A DNA stretch of 64,000 bases, taken from NCBI RefSeq assembly GCF_025024155.1, contig NW_026251762.1:124001-188000 (forward strand), written 5' to 3'. The DNA is from Gamsiella multidivaricata (lineage: Eukaryota > Mortierellomycota > Mortierellomycetes > Mortierellales > Mortierellaceae). Within the stretch, counting starts at the first letter, position 1, and the number at the start of each line of letters is the position of its first letter. Below are positions 10,322 to 21,366 of the stretch, in pieces. A program made the translations under genes and the position numbers. The notes under the pieces were generated by a model. It ran no database searches, was not told the origin of the DNA, and was given only the letters and a program-made list of their open reading frames with translations.

Positions 10322-11165
10322 CAACATATTAACACAAATAACCTTGTGGAGCGATGGCATCGAAACCTCAAGCAAAACTTTCTGGCGGGAAAGCGCAACC
10401 TGCGAGCCGACGAACTCATCTACATCCTGCTAGGTGTGGTGGAAAGCCAGTACCGCACCACATACTTCAAGATCACAAGCGGCCTTCAACCCCGTCGCCT
10501 AACATTCCACGAGGAGGCTCGGCGTAAAAAGGCCATCCAAGTTGATTCGGCTCGGGCGAGAACATTGATCGACATTACTAAGTCTGTGGAAGGCTTGATC
10601 TCTGTGTTGTCGTTTCAGACCCCGCCTGAGGCGCAATATGCTATCGATATATTGTCGGACAAATGGCTCCGCTCCTGTTCTTGCCCTGACAACGAAAAAC
10701 ACGGTCTACCGTGTAAGCACATGTTCTTGGTATCGAGGATCTATCCAGGGTTCCAAGTGTGCTTTGACAACAATGCAACTGAGCTTAACGGGACAGTCAA
10801 TTGACGAGAATGAGGAAACCGTCCTGGAAGAGGATTATGGCCCTCCGTTAGAGGAGTTTCTCTCTCCGAATCTACTTCAACAACTACAAGCAGCACGAGA
10901 GGAGGAGGAGCAGCGACTCCAAGCCGTGCGACAACAGGAGATGCAGGAAAAAAGAAGACGGCAGGAGGAGGAAAGGGCTCAAGTGATGTGGGAGTGTGAG
11001 GAGACAATTCGCCAGGCTTGGATGGAGCTTGGTCGAGTGGTTCACAATGGCAAGACCAGGAAGTGCACGGAGACTTACTTTGTTTCTGCGGCGGCACTCC
11101 TTCAGAAAGCAGTACGCGAGATAAAAGGAATAGATGAAGTTAATGCTGGTTCTCGCTGCCAGTAA
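10322..11165 (+). pseudogene. MULE transposase C-terminal fragment with intact SWIM finger
   Basis: Plus-strand frame starting within a MULE core end (INTNNLVERWHRNLKQNF, typical of the last catalytic helix region). A complete SWIM zinc finger follows (CSCPDNEKHGLPCKHM) and then SRIYPGFQV. The reading continues in another frame (YGPPLEEFLSPNLLQQLQ and an E/R/Q-rich coiled coil ending in NAGSRCQ), so there is a frameshift or a very short intron near 10790-10805. The first two catalytic acidic residues and the N-terminal zinc finger are missing. It begins about 140 bases right of the pogo element. Confidence 0.72.
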
Positions 11166-11446
11166 ATTCTCTTGGTGCACATTCATTATTTCCGCACGCG
11201 AGAAAACAATAAAACCCAACGCTATTTCGAGCCAATCAGCGAGTTAGTGCGGAAAAGTTCAGACTACCTGGTCGGTCTGGTGACGTATCGTACCCAGCAT
11301 CGGGTCCGGGTAACTCATTTATCTTTCCCTTATTCAATCCTCTCTATCCATCTTTCTCTCTCAAGCTCTACTTTCTCGTCTGCGTTGATGATCTCCGCGG
11401 CAGCTATCGATCCGCTCGAGACTCATTCATTGACACACAACGCATC

Positions 11447-12936
11447 ATGTCCAGGACAGGGACCAGGAAGACAAAGGACATTACAGCGAGGGCAGGAGTG
11501 AGTCCAACCAGGTCGTTTCAGGACACCGCCCCACTTGTCTCATCGTCTCAGGCCAGCATCACCCTCTCAGCCCATCCAGATGACAGCTGCGATCACAAGG
11601 CGGGACAGGAGGACAAAGCAAAGCAATCCAGGATGGCCTCCGTGATCCTGCTTTTCTGCATTCTCTCGTTTGTGCTCCAAACAGTACGTTCAAGCCCGCC
11701 AATTACTTGCCGTATGCGAATCGTACGCATTTCAGGCAAAGGAAGCAAGCATATCGCTGATATCACCATCATTAACTTCGTTTGTTAGGAACTCACTAAA
11801 TTCGTGCAAACATCCATGGGATACCAGAAGCCGTACTTCATCCTCTATATCTCGCATTCATTTTGGGCAATTGCTCTCCCAGCGCAATTCCTCTACACTA
11901 CCTACCTCTCGCCTACTCCGCCAAAATCGTTCTCTTCACTGCGGGAACGTATCGACTACTTTGGACGATTGATCCGACAGTCGACGGGCGACCTTTATCA
12001 CCGAAAGGCTAACTATACCCTTATAGGATCGGCAGCACAAACAACCGCAGCTTCTACTTCAACAACACCAACTGTCTACACCTCCCACGAGAGAAGGGTT
12101 TTGTCAAGGCATCTCTTTTGGGTGACCTTTGGGATAACAACGCTCTTCATGGTGCCTTCTTATTTATGGTATACATGTGTGGCCTTGACATCGATGGCCA
12201 ACTTGACGGCGATCTACAACACCGCCTGTTTCTTCGCCTACCTCTTTTCGGTTATGCTGCTCAGGGAGAAGATTGTGCTAAACAAGGTGCTTGCCGTGTG
12301 TCTTTCGTTGCTCGGTGTGGCCATCATCAGCTTGACTACTAAAGACTCGGCAGCACCTGGAGGCGAGAATATGTCCTCGACCAGTGATCGCCCTGCTGTT
12401 TTCATGGCTGGAGATGTCTTGGCCCTCATTGGAGCGGCACTCTATGGCTTTGAGGAGGTAAGTCATTTACGCTGCATTTGCCTGCCTCTTTTCTTTTCAT
12501 TGCATTCATACTTATTTTATAATTGTTTTTCTAGGTCGTCTACAAAAAGTATGCATCGCCAAAAGTCGAGCCAATAATATTTGCCAACACCCTCACCGGA
12601 TTAATGGGCGTCGTAACCTGTACAGTGCTTTGGTTGCCGATCCCGCTGTTTCACTGGATGGGTCATGAAATTTTTGAGCTGCCGACCTTGAGCGAGTTCT
12701 CCTCGATCCTCATGATCGCTACTCTGGGCCTAATTTACAACGGATGCTTCATGATAGTGGTGTCACAAACGAGCCCTGTATTTGCTGCTGTTGGCGTGAT
12801 GGCGACGATCCCCCTGGTGGCCCTAACAGACTGGGTGCTTTTCAACGAGACCGTTGGCTGGGGCAACGTTGTGGGGGGTCTGAGCATCCTAGCTGGCTTT
12901 GGCATCCTCGTTCGCGAGAACCGCAAGGCACCATAG
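11447..12936 (+). CDS. DMT-superfamily transporter (SLC35F/EamA-like)
   Basis: Three exons, 11447..11683, 11789..12457 and 12535..12936, all in phase 0, give 435 residues. A polar N-terminus of about 65 residues is followed by around ten hydrophobic segments. The first is VILLFCILSFVLQT; a Tyr-rich helix (YFILYISHSFWAIALP) follows and then a loop. The EamA-type repeats follow (LTAIYNTACFFAYLFSVMLLREKI; FAAVGVMATIPLVALTDWVLFNE). The layout and the pairing of a short first helix with a YQKPYF-type second one resemble fungal SLC35F3/F4-like proteins. Substrate unknown. A second, different DMT gene lies at 18984-20923. Confidence 0.87.
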
Positions 12937-13117
12937 ATTGGAATGTTTTGTAGCGCAATAAATACGCGTCCAAATAATTTCTTTTGCTTGTTGTCCCTGT
13001 CTCGACAGTCCGTTTTTGCCACCACTTTTTAACGGTACTGTACGCTCCCCTTTTTTTCCTTCATTTCGCTCCATTGAACGCTGATCTTCAGGAACTGGAC
13101 ATGCTGAGGCCACAAGG

Positions 13118-15929
13118 ATGTTCGAGGTAAGGGAACGGCTCCACACACCTACTATACTTCCTGCACTTTCTATACATTCCTCTTTACTCAGGTTCTCTCC
13201 TCAATCTTTCTGCTTCTCTCAAGACTCTAGCACCAAAACTGAATGGCGGAAAGCTCCCATCCAGGCAAGGCGCTGCAGACAATTCGAGCAACAGCAACCA
13301 GATCAGTTCTACTAATCACATCAGCAACAGTACTGGATCGAACAGCAATCATGGAATGAGATTAGACTTTCAACGCGCAGGAGCAGAAGGACAACGAGGC
13401 GTGAACAAGGCACCAGATACGTTAATACGAATTCCTTCAGACGGGGATATTTCATTCGGTCCCGATGATTTCTTGCTGGGAAGCGATGAGCTAGTGGATC
13501 TGATGCACGAGTTGGATGAAAGCAAGGAAACTGAAGAAGGACTTTCTTTGAGCTGGTCACCGACACCACCCAAGGCCGCAGTGGTAGCGAGTCCACCAGC
13601 ATCCTCCTCGCAACGATCACAAACCAGCACATTATCTCAATCCGTGTCGACTCCTAAAACTGTCAATACAGCATCTCAGAAATATGCAAACCCATCGGGA
13701 CAGTCTGCTGTGAACGAGCGAATAACATTGTCAACACAAAGTTCACCAACTCGATCCAAACTCCCAGCTCCCGAACCATCTGAAAAGTCCCGGGTCACCG
13801 TCAGCACTGCACGGACGTCTATTACAACATCCACTACCACCGCTACCTCGAGGATCATAGTGTCAAATTCTCAGGGGAATTCAAGTAGCCGTCCAGAGGA
13901 ACATGATACGATTGATCATCGTAATGGACAGAGCCAAAGGCAGTCATATCTTGTTAGGGGCATCAAGGATCAGGAACGACGAAGTTTTTTACGCAGCAAC
14001 AGCTCACCTTCAGCGGGAAGTTTTTCGTCGGCTGCTCAGACTCGCAACAAACGACGACTCCCTGGACCAGCTGGAAATTTGCCGGAATTGGTAAAGAGTC
14101 TTTGTCGAGTGTTTTTTTATTGTTGCATTCATAAATGGATGCGACATCGAGAGATAACAATGTTATCATTTTAAAATCAAATAGAGTCCAGAGGAAAAAG
14201 CACAATTGTTTCAATCGCGCGGAGCCTCTTTAATAAGAGGTAATCGCATCCCGAGAGTCGGTAGCACTAGTCCCAATTCTTCCATCAAGAAGAAGATGAA
14301 GGCTGTCTATCAAGGGCCCATCGACAGTATGTTTTTAGGCGGAGCATGGGAGGATATGATTAAGGCATACGGACTACCCAATTATAAACGTGAGTCTTTT
14401 ATTTTCGACGTGCATCCATTGTTCCTCTCAATGATTTTATACATCGCTGACGAACTGTTACTTATGGTTGACCATAGCCTCGACACTGTCAATATATAAA
14501 GGCACAGCACCGATGATTGAAATTACATTATCAGATATAGAGAGTCGCAAGGAACTTCATCGTGGTAAGGTTCCATACCTCCTTGCCATGATCAAGGATT
14601 TCACATTATCGGAGATCGACGCCGCAGTGACCTTGTTGGATCCATCAGGCGAGATGCGAGGAACGGTTCACATCACCGTACTCGAGCAATACAAGAACAA
14701 CGAAATCAGGATCGGGACGGCTTTGGCCCTAAAAAACGTATATAATCTTCACCATAATGGTCTGCTTTCCAGCCAGGGTTTCTGCAAGAGTAGCATTGCA
14801 TTAACCGTCGTTGTTTTGATGTGTATCTTTATAGGTTTCTATCTTCTCGCCCACACCAATATCGCACTACATCATCATTACTCCACGAAACATTGTCCGC
14901 ATCTTCCAGCCCCACCCTCCAACGATCATTCTATCCCAAGGATCTTCACAAGACAGGCTGTCGCAAAAAAAAAGGAAATTGACCCTGAACAGTCAGGATT
15001 CCCATGATGGAGATACCGCGAGTGGCCCGCGTTCTCAGGATGTGAATACCAGTGTCCCGTCATTGAGACCAGCCGAGCACGGAGAACGCTCAAACAGCAA
15101 CACATCAACGGCATCATCGAAGGATTCTGGCAGCTCGAGTGCGAATGTCAAGCGGAGAAGAAGTTGCTCGCCTGCCAAGGGAGACATCTTAGACGACAAT
15201 GAGGCAGCCCTGCTGTCTTACACACCCCAATCTGTCATAAACACAAAACCTGCACTACTGAGGCTGTCAAATACGACGGCTAGGGACGGTACTTCGGAGG
15301 AAATTGATACCAAGAGCACAAACTCAACGCAGCAGACTCAAGAGGTTCAGTTTCAAAGTTTACATCAGACTCTTGGTGGAGCGAACGTTGCCAAGGATGG
15401 ACGGACTCAAACGATTGATGTTGACTCCACACCACTGATTACATTGGGTACCATGACACCGAGCCCTGCTGGGGCAAGCCCTGCAAACAGAGCCAGCAGA
15501 AGTAATTTGTCTTCCTTTGCAGCTCCCGCTTTTCTTCGGAAGCGATCGTCGACAGTGAGCCAGAGATCAAGTAGTGCACGGTCTGGATCGGATTCGGGAG
15601 CAGGATTGTCTTCAAACCAACTGTCGGTGGATGTGACATCATCGCCAGAATCAGCAAGAGTGCAGCTCTCTCGTGCCTCGGATGCGTTCAGCTCGTCGGA
15701 TTGGCCCGATGACTTTGAAGTAGATTTTGCAGATGTAAGCTATGGAACAATTGATCTGAGCACCACAGAGGAACCCAAAGGAGCTGATAGGATGGGGGAA
15801 TCAAGGCCTGGTTCTTTCGCGGCATCAGCACCAACCTTTCGACGACCTGCCAACGACGACGATGATGGTGAAGACGACCTGAGTAATCTTTTGGAAGGGC
15901 TGGACGAGACCGAGCTTTACGATCTCTAA
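13118..15929 (+). CDS. HROB: HROB-like homologous recombination OB-fold protein (MCM8-MCM9 cofactor family)
   Basis: Five exons (13118..13126, 13224..14090, 14185..14389, 14478..14737, 14835..15929) give 811 residues; all phases agree. The disordered N-terminal half is S/T/Q rich. The conserved block begins with RRLPGPAGNLPEL (exon 2 end) and continues with an OB-fold: KVPYLLAMIKDF, VTLLDPSGEMRGTVH, LALKNVSIFSPTPISHYIIITPRNIVRIF across the exon 4/5 join. The RR.PGPAG motif, the GEM.GT.H strand and the V.VFSP...HY...TP.N..RI ending are those of vertebrate HROB (MCM8IP/C17orf53). The acidic C-terminus ends in DDLSNLLEGLDETELYDL, resembling the HROB tail. In animals HROB loads and stimulates the MCM8-MCM9 helicase in DNA repair synthesis. 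The first coding exon is only nine bases, so the start is the least certain part. Confidence 0.85.
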
Positions 15930-16102
15930 GCGTCCTTCTTTACTTTAACATAATAAATTGTAACACTATTGTAAGAGGGAAGGGAGCGATGATGGTTGAA
16001 GATGGCTGTAGTCGCATTTATTTATTTCATGTGGTTTCCATCGTCCGAATCTCTAGTGTTGGTCATTACGCCGTCTTTTCTTCTTGTTGCCCAGACGCTT
16101 CC

Positions 16103-17243
16103 TTAAGCGCGGGGAGCAGCCTTGGGGGTCCAAGCCTGGAACTTAGGACGGGTGGTATTGTAAGTCCTGTAAGCTATATCACGATAATGCAAACAAAATA
16201 GGGCAAGCGGGGTGAATACAGGCTGTGTTGTTCACACCCATCTCAAAATGTCGCTGTTTAGAAAACGATGGGTTTACCCTTTGGTCCGCCGGTCAAGTTT
16301 TCAGTAAATTCGGCGCCCCATTTAGGGTTGACCATGGATGCGTCCTTGTTGGGAGGGGCATCCAACATGCGGTGCAGCCAGCCGTGCCTAACAGATGGAG
16401 CCGAGAAAGAAGTGCGTTATTGATCTCGTTAGTTCCTGTGGTTTCATTCCGTAGGTGAGGCGCGTAGTATACAGGTCGGCGTACCATTCAGCAGGAACCT
16501 GGGAGGCGTTCATTTCGGCTCTGGAAAAGAAGCTGTCCTCCTTAGCAAACTCAACCCAGCGATTACGACCTATTCGGACGTCGGAGATGACGGGTGAGTC
16601 AAGTAGGTAACATGAATAGGATATGATAGAAAAAGAAAAGCGTGGTGTCCGAACAATTTCATGTCTCTCTAAATCGCCATCCAAGGGTAGTGTCCATGAT
16701 ATTCTCCATGAGTATACTGCATCCCGACCGATCTGCTTTAGCGATGCTGATAATAAATCCTAATCCTCTGTTGAATTTTGACTGTATCCAAAACGCGACG
16801 GATCTCAATCATAGCAGGCTAATCCAGGTTGTGTTGAGTTCCTATGTCAATCAGAGACATGCTACTAAGGTTGTTACGAAGGTCGAGAAGTCGTTCCCTT
16901 CTTCGTCCTGTCAAGTCTGTAGGTGCTCCTGTAACACCCTCTTTCCCTTTGAACCCGGTCCTTATCCTTTTGTCCTTGACGACGCTGAACGATAAAAAGA
17001 TAAAGGTTGATCCTAATATCCCTGAAGGTATAGTTGTTGTAGTTGTTGTAGTTGTTGTTGCTATTGTTGGAATGTGTACTCCGTACCGTAGCTCTCGTCC
17101 AGGTTCTCGAAGTATCTGTTGCCGAACTTGTCAGTTCCGACAAGGGTTCCGACCTTGGTATCACCGATGTTGTTGAGCTGGCGCATGAAGCGGGAAGGTC
17201 CCAGCTTCAGGAAGCCCTTGATCGTACGGGGAAGAGATGACAT
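16103..17243 (-). CDS. NDUFA12: NADH:ubiquinone oxidoreductase subunit NDUFA12 (B17.2)
   Basis: Four exons on the minus strand: 17087..17243, 16485..16569, 16278..16387 and 16103..16173, giving 140 residues, the normal family length. The protein reads MSSLPRTIKGFLKLG, VGTLVGTDKFGNRYFEN, SYGRNRWVEFAKE, VPAEWHGWLHRMLDAPP, NLTGGPKAYRTYNT and KFQAWTPKAAPRA. The GNRYFEN, GRNRWVE and EWHxWLH motifs are diagnostic. It is an accessory subunit of mitochondrial complex I at the matrix-arm junction, imported from the cytosol. Intron 1 (16570..17086, 517 bp) is far longer than its neighbours and contains a TTGTTGTAG-type repeat near 17030-17065. Confidence 0.93.
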
Positions 17244-17399
17244 GTTGCGATTTGGATGTTTGAAGATGAGTGAAGAGAAAGAGTGTAAGTATGGAGTTAA
17301 TGATCCGGTAGTGTCAATTCCTCCTCCGAGCTCGCGCTTAATTCTTGCTCAAATACGTCACAGAACGTATCCGAGCAAGAGTGCTGCACAATCGTTGCT

Positions 17400-17550
17400 A
17401 TATCCTGCCCTTGCTCTTGCCCTGCCGCGATACTACTGCTGCTGATACTGCCCCCCGGCCTCTGTATGCGGCCTTACATCTTGCATCCAAGGATAGTGCC
17501 CGCCCTTATCTAATAAAGATAGAGTGGTCGCTATTGGCAGAGTAAATGGC
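17400..17550 (-). pseudogene. Fanzor-tail relic
   Basis: On the minus strand this short stretch matches the Fanzor copy A segment encoding RPLYLQPVDENGRYPWME. The nucleotides CACTCTATCTT...TATCCTTGGATG are conserved and it translates as TTLSLLDKGGHYPWMQDVRP. The usual Ser/Arg-rich tail follows in disrupted form. It lies about 70 bases downstream of the PIN nuclease relic on the same strand. Confidence 0.55.
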
Positions 17551-17621
17551 TGCGAACGATACTGCATTCCTAATATAAAAAAAATACACTAGAATAAGTC
17601 CACATAGATAACGCCTGTTTC

Positions 17622-18316
17622 TCAGTGAACATTACCATCGTCATCCAAATGCCTGATAATGCTGAGATTGGCGACACACCCCAGCGAGGGAATGTCGGCG
17701 TTGTAGTGGTTCTTGGAGACCATGCACAGGACTGTGAGCTGAGTCCTATTGATCCTTAGTACCGCTAGGATGCCTGGAACGTCGTAAAGGAGAAACTGAC
17801 CTTTTGAGATCGGTCGCCACACAGTTAAGATCCTTGCGTAAATGAGTAGGTCACTGTCCCGCAATAGGACAATATCGTCGGGCATGTAGCTCTAAGCAAG
17901 CTTGAGATCCGTCTCGGTCTCGCATCCCTCCACTGACCACCCCTTCTTCCGAAGATGCCCTACAACGGTCTGCCGCGTCTCCAGCGTCCAATAGAAAGCC
18001 TTTGCCAGGTTTCTCTGTGCGATAAGGAACTGCTGTTTCCGCACGCGTTGCTTCTTCTCCACGCGACCCTCCAGCTGACCGATGTTGCCTTGAGCCCGCG
18101 TCATGACTTTCGTGAGGATCGCTTGTCGACGATTATGAGAGAGTTTTTTTCTTGCGAAGAAGGGCCGTCCAAGTAAAGAACCGAGTTGGTAGGGGTCCAA
18201 ATTTCTTTATTATTCTCTCGACGATAATGCGCGCAATGTCCACGGTGTGGGATGTGTAGGTATACCGGATGGTAGGGAAAAGAGATCCTCGGGTCTCTAC
18301 TCAACGTGTCGAGCCG

Positions 18317-18320
<4 letters not shown>
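17622..18320 (-). pseudogene. XPG/FEN1-like PIN nuclease relic (XPG-N to XPG-I)
   Basis: Minus strand, at least three frame breaks. Order: RLDTLSRDPR, SLFPTIRYTYTSHTVDIARI, LYLDGPSSQEK, then a basic helical region (RVEKKQRVRKQQFLIAQRNL, KAFYWTLETRQTVVGHLRKK) and GCETETDLKLA (the E.D.. acidic motif of XPG-I). A stop follows and then DDIVLLRDSDLLIYA (SGDSDxL-type motif), TVWRPISKGQFLLYDV and LTVLCMVSKNHYNADIPSLG. These are the successive acidic motifs of an XPG/FEN1/Asteroid-type PIN nuclease. It is broken and cannot be translated as one protein. The N-terminal part is homologous to the fragment at 3889-4213. Its distal part and the whole RuvC half of the neighbouring Fanzor are deleted. Confidence 0.7.

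Positions 18321-18350
<30 letters not shown>
18321..18350. repeat. Poly(A) tract, 30 nt
   Basis: Thirty uninterrupted A at the distal end of the PIN nuclease relic. Confidence 0.95.
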
Positions 18351-18352
<2 letters not shown>

Positions 18353-18983
18353 GAGAGCGGACCATAGCACAGTAGCCATCGCAGTCTTAAGAATATGATC
18401 AATCTTAAATCCTTTCACCAAAAACCTGTAAATCCCAGCGATACTTTAGCCAATAAGCACAAAATCACGGAGATGAACCCCAATTTTTTTTGGCGGGTCA
18501 CCAAAAAAATAAAAAAAAGAGAGACCCTTCCAGTTCCCGCTCGTCTTTCGTCCTTTTCCTGCACTCTTCTTCCTTCAACCCTAGTTCTACTGCTCACCGT
18601 AGTCCTACTATCCTTGCTACGCTTCTTCAACTCCTCAGGATTAAACAACTACCCGGCGTTTGTCTATCCTTCTTCTCTCGCCATCGATTTGGATCCAATT
18701 CTAAAGGACAGGAATACTCCTTTGGCTAAGAACGATCAACAAACAAACAACAAACCTCGCTCAACCTCAAGGACCAACCTTGCAGTAGCAAGGACCACCA
18801 CATTTGTTCAACCACTGCCTTGACCGAGCAGAAGAGGCAACTAGCGCTGCTTTTGCGATTGCCTTTTCATTTACTCTCTCAATTGCCTTGTCTGTGGAGA
18901 TCTGCTATTCTTTACTTTATACCTGGGCCTTGGCAGGGAAATACAGCACCGACATACAACAGCACAGCACACTATATCATCAG

Positions 18984-20923
18984 ATGGGTGCGACTACAGG
19001 GATCACCCGATACACTGTTGGAATCCTCGCTCTCCTGTCCGTTGTCTGTATTTGGGTCTCGTCCAGTTTCTTGATGAGTGTAAGTTAAAGACTTTCATTG
19101 CCCTCCCGCCGCCGATAAGATCAAGGAGTGGAGAATTCTCTCTGTCCATTCACCATCCCCTCTACTGCCTATTTGTCACAATGCAATGTGATCAAGCACT
19201 TGACTTTTGACGTCGTTCAGCACACGACTGACGTCTTTACCCCCCTCTCTTTCGGATGGGGATGGGCGACGGGCGCATGCTAGCGCAAGAATGTGGTTGT
19301 GTGACCGACCAACCAACCATGTGCTTCCTACTTTCCCTTGAATGAAAAACTAACGAGTCTATTCGCTTCTTATTTGTCCTCTCCCCTGCTGCGCGTATCA
19401 CGCAATCGCTGACATGGATGATGCTTGGTAAAATTAAACATGCATGCCTATGACATGCTTTCGACATTGATACTCGACCATCACGAACACGGATACGATC
19501 TGTACTCGACCAACCAACAGAACATCTTCGCAGACCAAAAGTACAACAAGCCTTTCTTTGTCACCTATGTCAACACCGCCAGTTTCTCGTTCTACCTGCT
19601 GGGACCACTTTTCAGGAAATGGAAACAAAAGTGCATAGGAAAGAAGACCATGTCAGGGACAGAACACACCGCAAAATCTATCCCCAGCACCAGGTACGTG
19701 TCCACTCTCGTAATCTGTTTGTCTGTCCAAGGTCTCTGTCTCCACGCACAGACAGGACTCTGCATTGAAGAACAATGTCCTCACCCACTTCCTCCTTGAT
19801 CAATTAGCTCTTATGGAAGCGTCAGTCCAATAGGATCGCTGGACAACATACGCTCAACAGAGTCAACACTGGAGCAAGGAGCGGGAGTCATCAACCCAAA
19901 CGATATCCCTCTGTCCCATCGCGAAGTCGCTCATCTCAGCTTTGCCTTCTGCATCCTCTGGTTCGCAGCCAACTGGGCGACCAATGCCTCGCTCGCCTAC
20001 ACCACCGTTGCAAGCTCGACCATCCTCGCCTCGATGTCTGGGTTCTTCACCTTGGCTATCGGAGCTGCTTTGAGGACTGAGACATTCAGCACCCTCAAAT
20101 TGATCGCTGTCTGCGGGAGTGTGATTGGTGTGGCCTTGGTGAGCGAGTCTGATCGAGGAAGCCCCAACATGGAACCAACAGCACCCCGTGCACCGTTGTT
20201 CGGCGACTTTTTGGCACTCATTTCAGCACTCTTTTACGGATGCTACACTGTGCTGCTGAAACTCAGGATCCAGAACGAGAGTCGAGTCAACATGTCATTA
20301 TTCTTCGGATTCGTAGGCCTGTTCAATTTGTTGTTGCTGTGGCCGGTCTTTGGAGTGTTGCACTGGACAGGCGTCGAGCCATTTGAGCTGCCACATGATA
20401 CACGGATCATTTGGATGATTGCCATCAATGCCTTTATTGGGACTTTTGTGTAAGTACCATGGACTCTTGGCGGCTTTTTCTTCATTTCTTCGGATAACTG
20501 CTTATGATCGCCTTTGTCTTATACTCATAACTCCTAATTTGTGTTTATTGTCGTAACCATAGCTCGGACTACCTCTGGCTGCTAAGCATGCTGATGACTT
20601 CACCTCTGGTTGTCACACTGGGGTTGTCTCTGACAATTCCGCTTGCCCTTCTAGGCGATGTTGTTGGGTATGGTCGAGTGCTTGGGCTAGGGTACTGGAT
20701 CGGGGCTGGATTGGTTTTGGCAGGATTCTTTGGGGTCAATGGAGCGGCACTCACGGAAAGGGACGAGGCAGAACAAAAGGAGAACATTGCGACCCAATCG
20801 ATAGCATCGAGTGCCACAGTTACGGATGCTACAACTACCTTGGCTGTGGATGAACGTGGAGAGACCCAAGAGCGAGAGCCTCTTCTTGCTATGTACCCAC
20901 GTGAGGCACCTTCGAGGTCGTAG
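18984..20923 (+). CDS. DMT-superfamily transporter, SLC35F5/Thi74-like
   Basis: Four exons (18984..19079, 19521..19693, 19808..20449, 20563..20923) give 423 residues. It begins with TRYTVGILALLSVVCIWVSSSFLMS and KYNKPFFVTYVNTASFSFYLLG, the two-helix start typical of SLC35F5 and yeast Yml018c/Thi74. A polar loop follows, then EVAHLSFAFCILWFAANWATNASLAYTTV-type helices (with the TTVASSTIL signature of the family), FGDFLALISALFYGCYTVLLK, and a final pair after the last intron. About ten membrane segments; polar C-terminus. Family members sit in the vacuolar or Golgi membrane; substrate not established. About 440 bp separate the first two coding exons, and long T/C-rich sequence upstream is non-coding. 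Confidence 0.88.
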
Positions 20924-21288
20924 TCGACGTAGGGTCAAGACATGTATACTTCCAATACCCTCCTATGCTTCTTTTCACGTTGTTTCGCCTTTAATGTACA
21001 ATTTATTCCTTACTCTCTACTCTACTAGTATTTCATGCTTTCACTTGTACTATAGCCTTCTTTCCAAATACAATATGAACAACTTCATGTAGGGACCGTG
21101 TATTGTAGTGTTTGAAACAAGATATTGCTCGTAAATGCCGAGCGCAGATAAATAAGGGCAATGAAAGCACAGCTGAGAGCAAAAATGATCCTTCCGTAGT
21201 CTTGGATGCCAACTCTGGGCCATGTCAACCTCGTAAAGTGTCTCTTGCTGCTTGGCAAGTTAATTTATAGGACTTGGCAAAAACGGAG

Positions 21289-21296
21289 TATATAAA
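21289..21296 (+). promoter_or_regulatory. TATA box (TATATAAA)
   Basis: TATATAAA 71 bases upstream of the ATG of the single-exon membrane protein gene at 21367; a CCACAC-rich short leader follows. Confidence 0.5.
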
Positions 21297-21366
21297 CCCA
21301 GTTGATGTCATTGTTCTTCACCACACTTCTTGACCTTTTCCACAAAACTAACAACCACCCACAAGG

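Noticed and set aside
18395..18823. 142-codon plus-strand frame upstream of the second DMT
   Set aside because: Low-complexity and S/T/L-rich with no link to the transporter frame; more likely 5' leader or relic flank.
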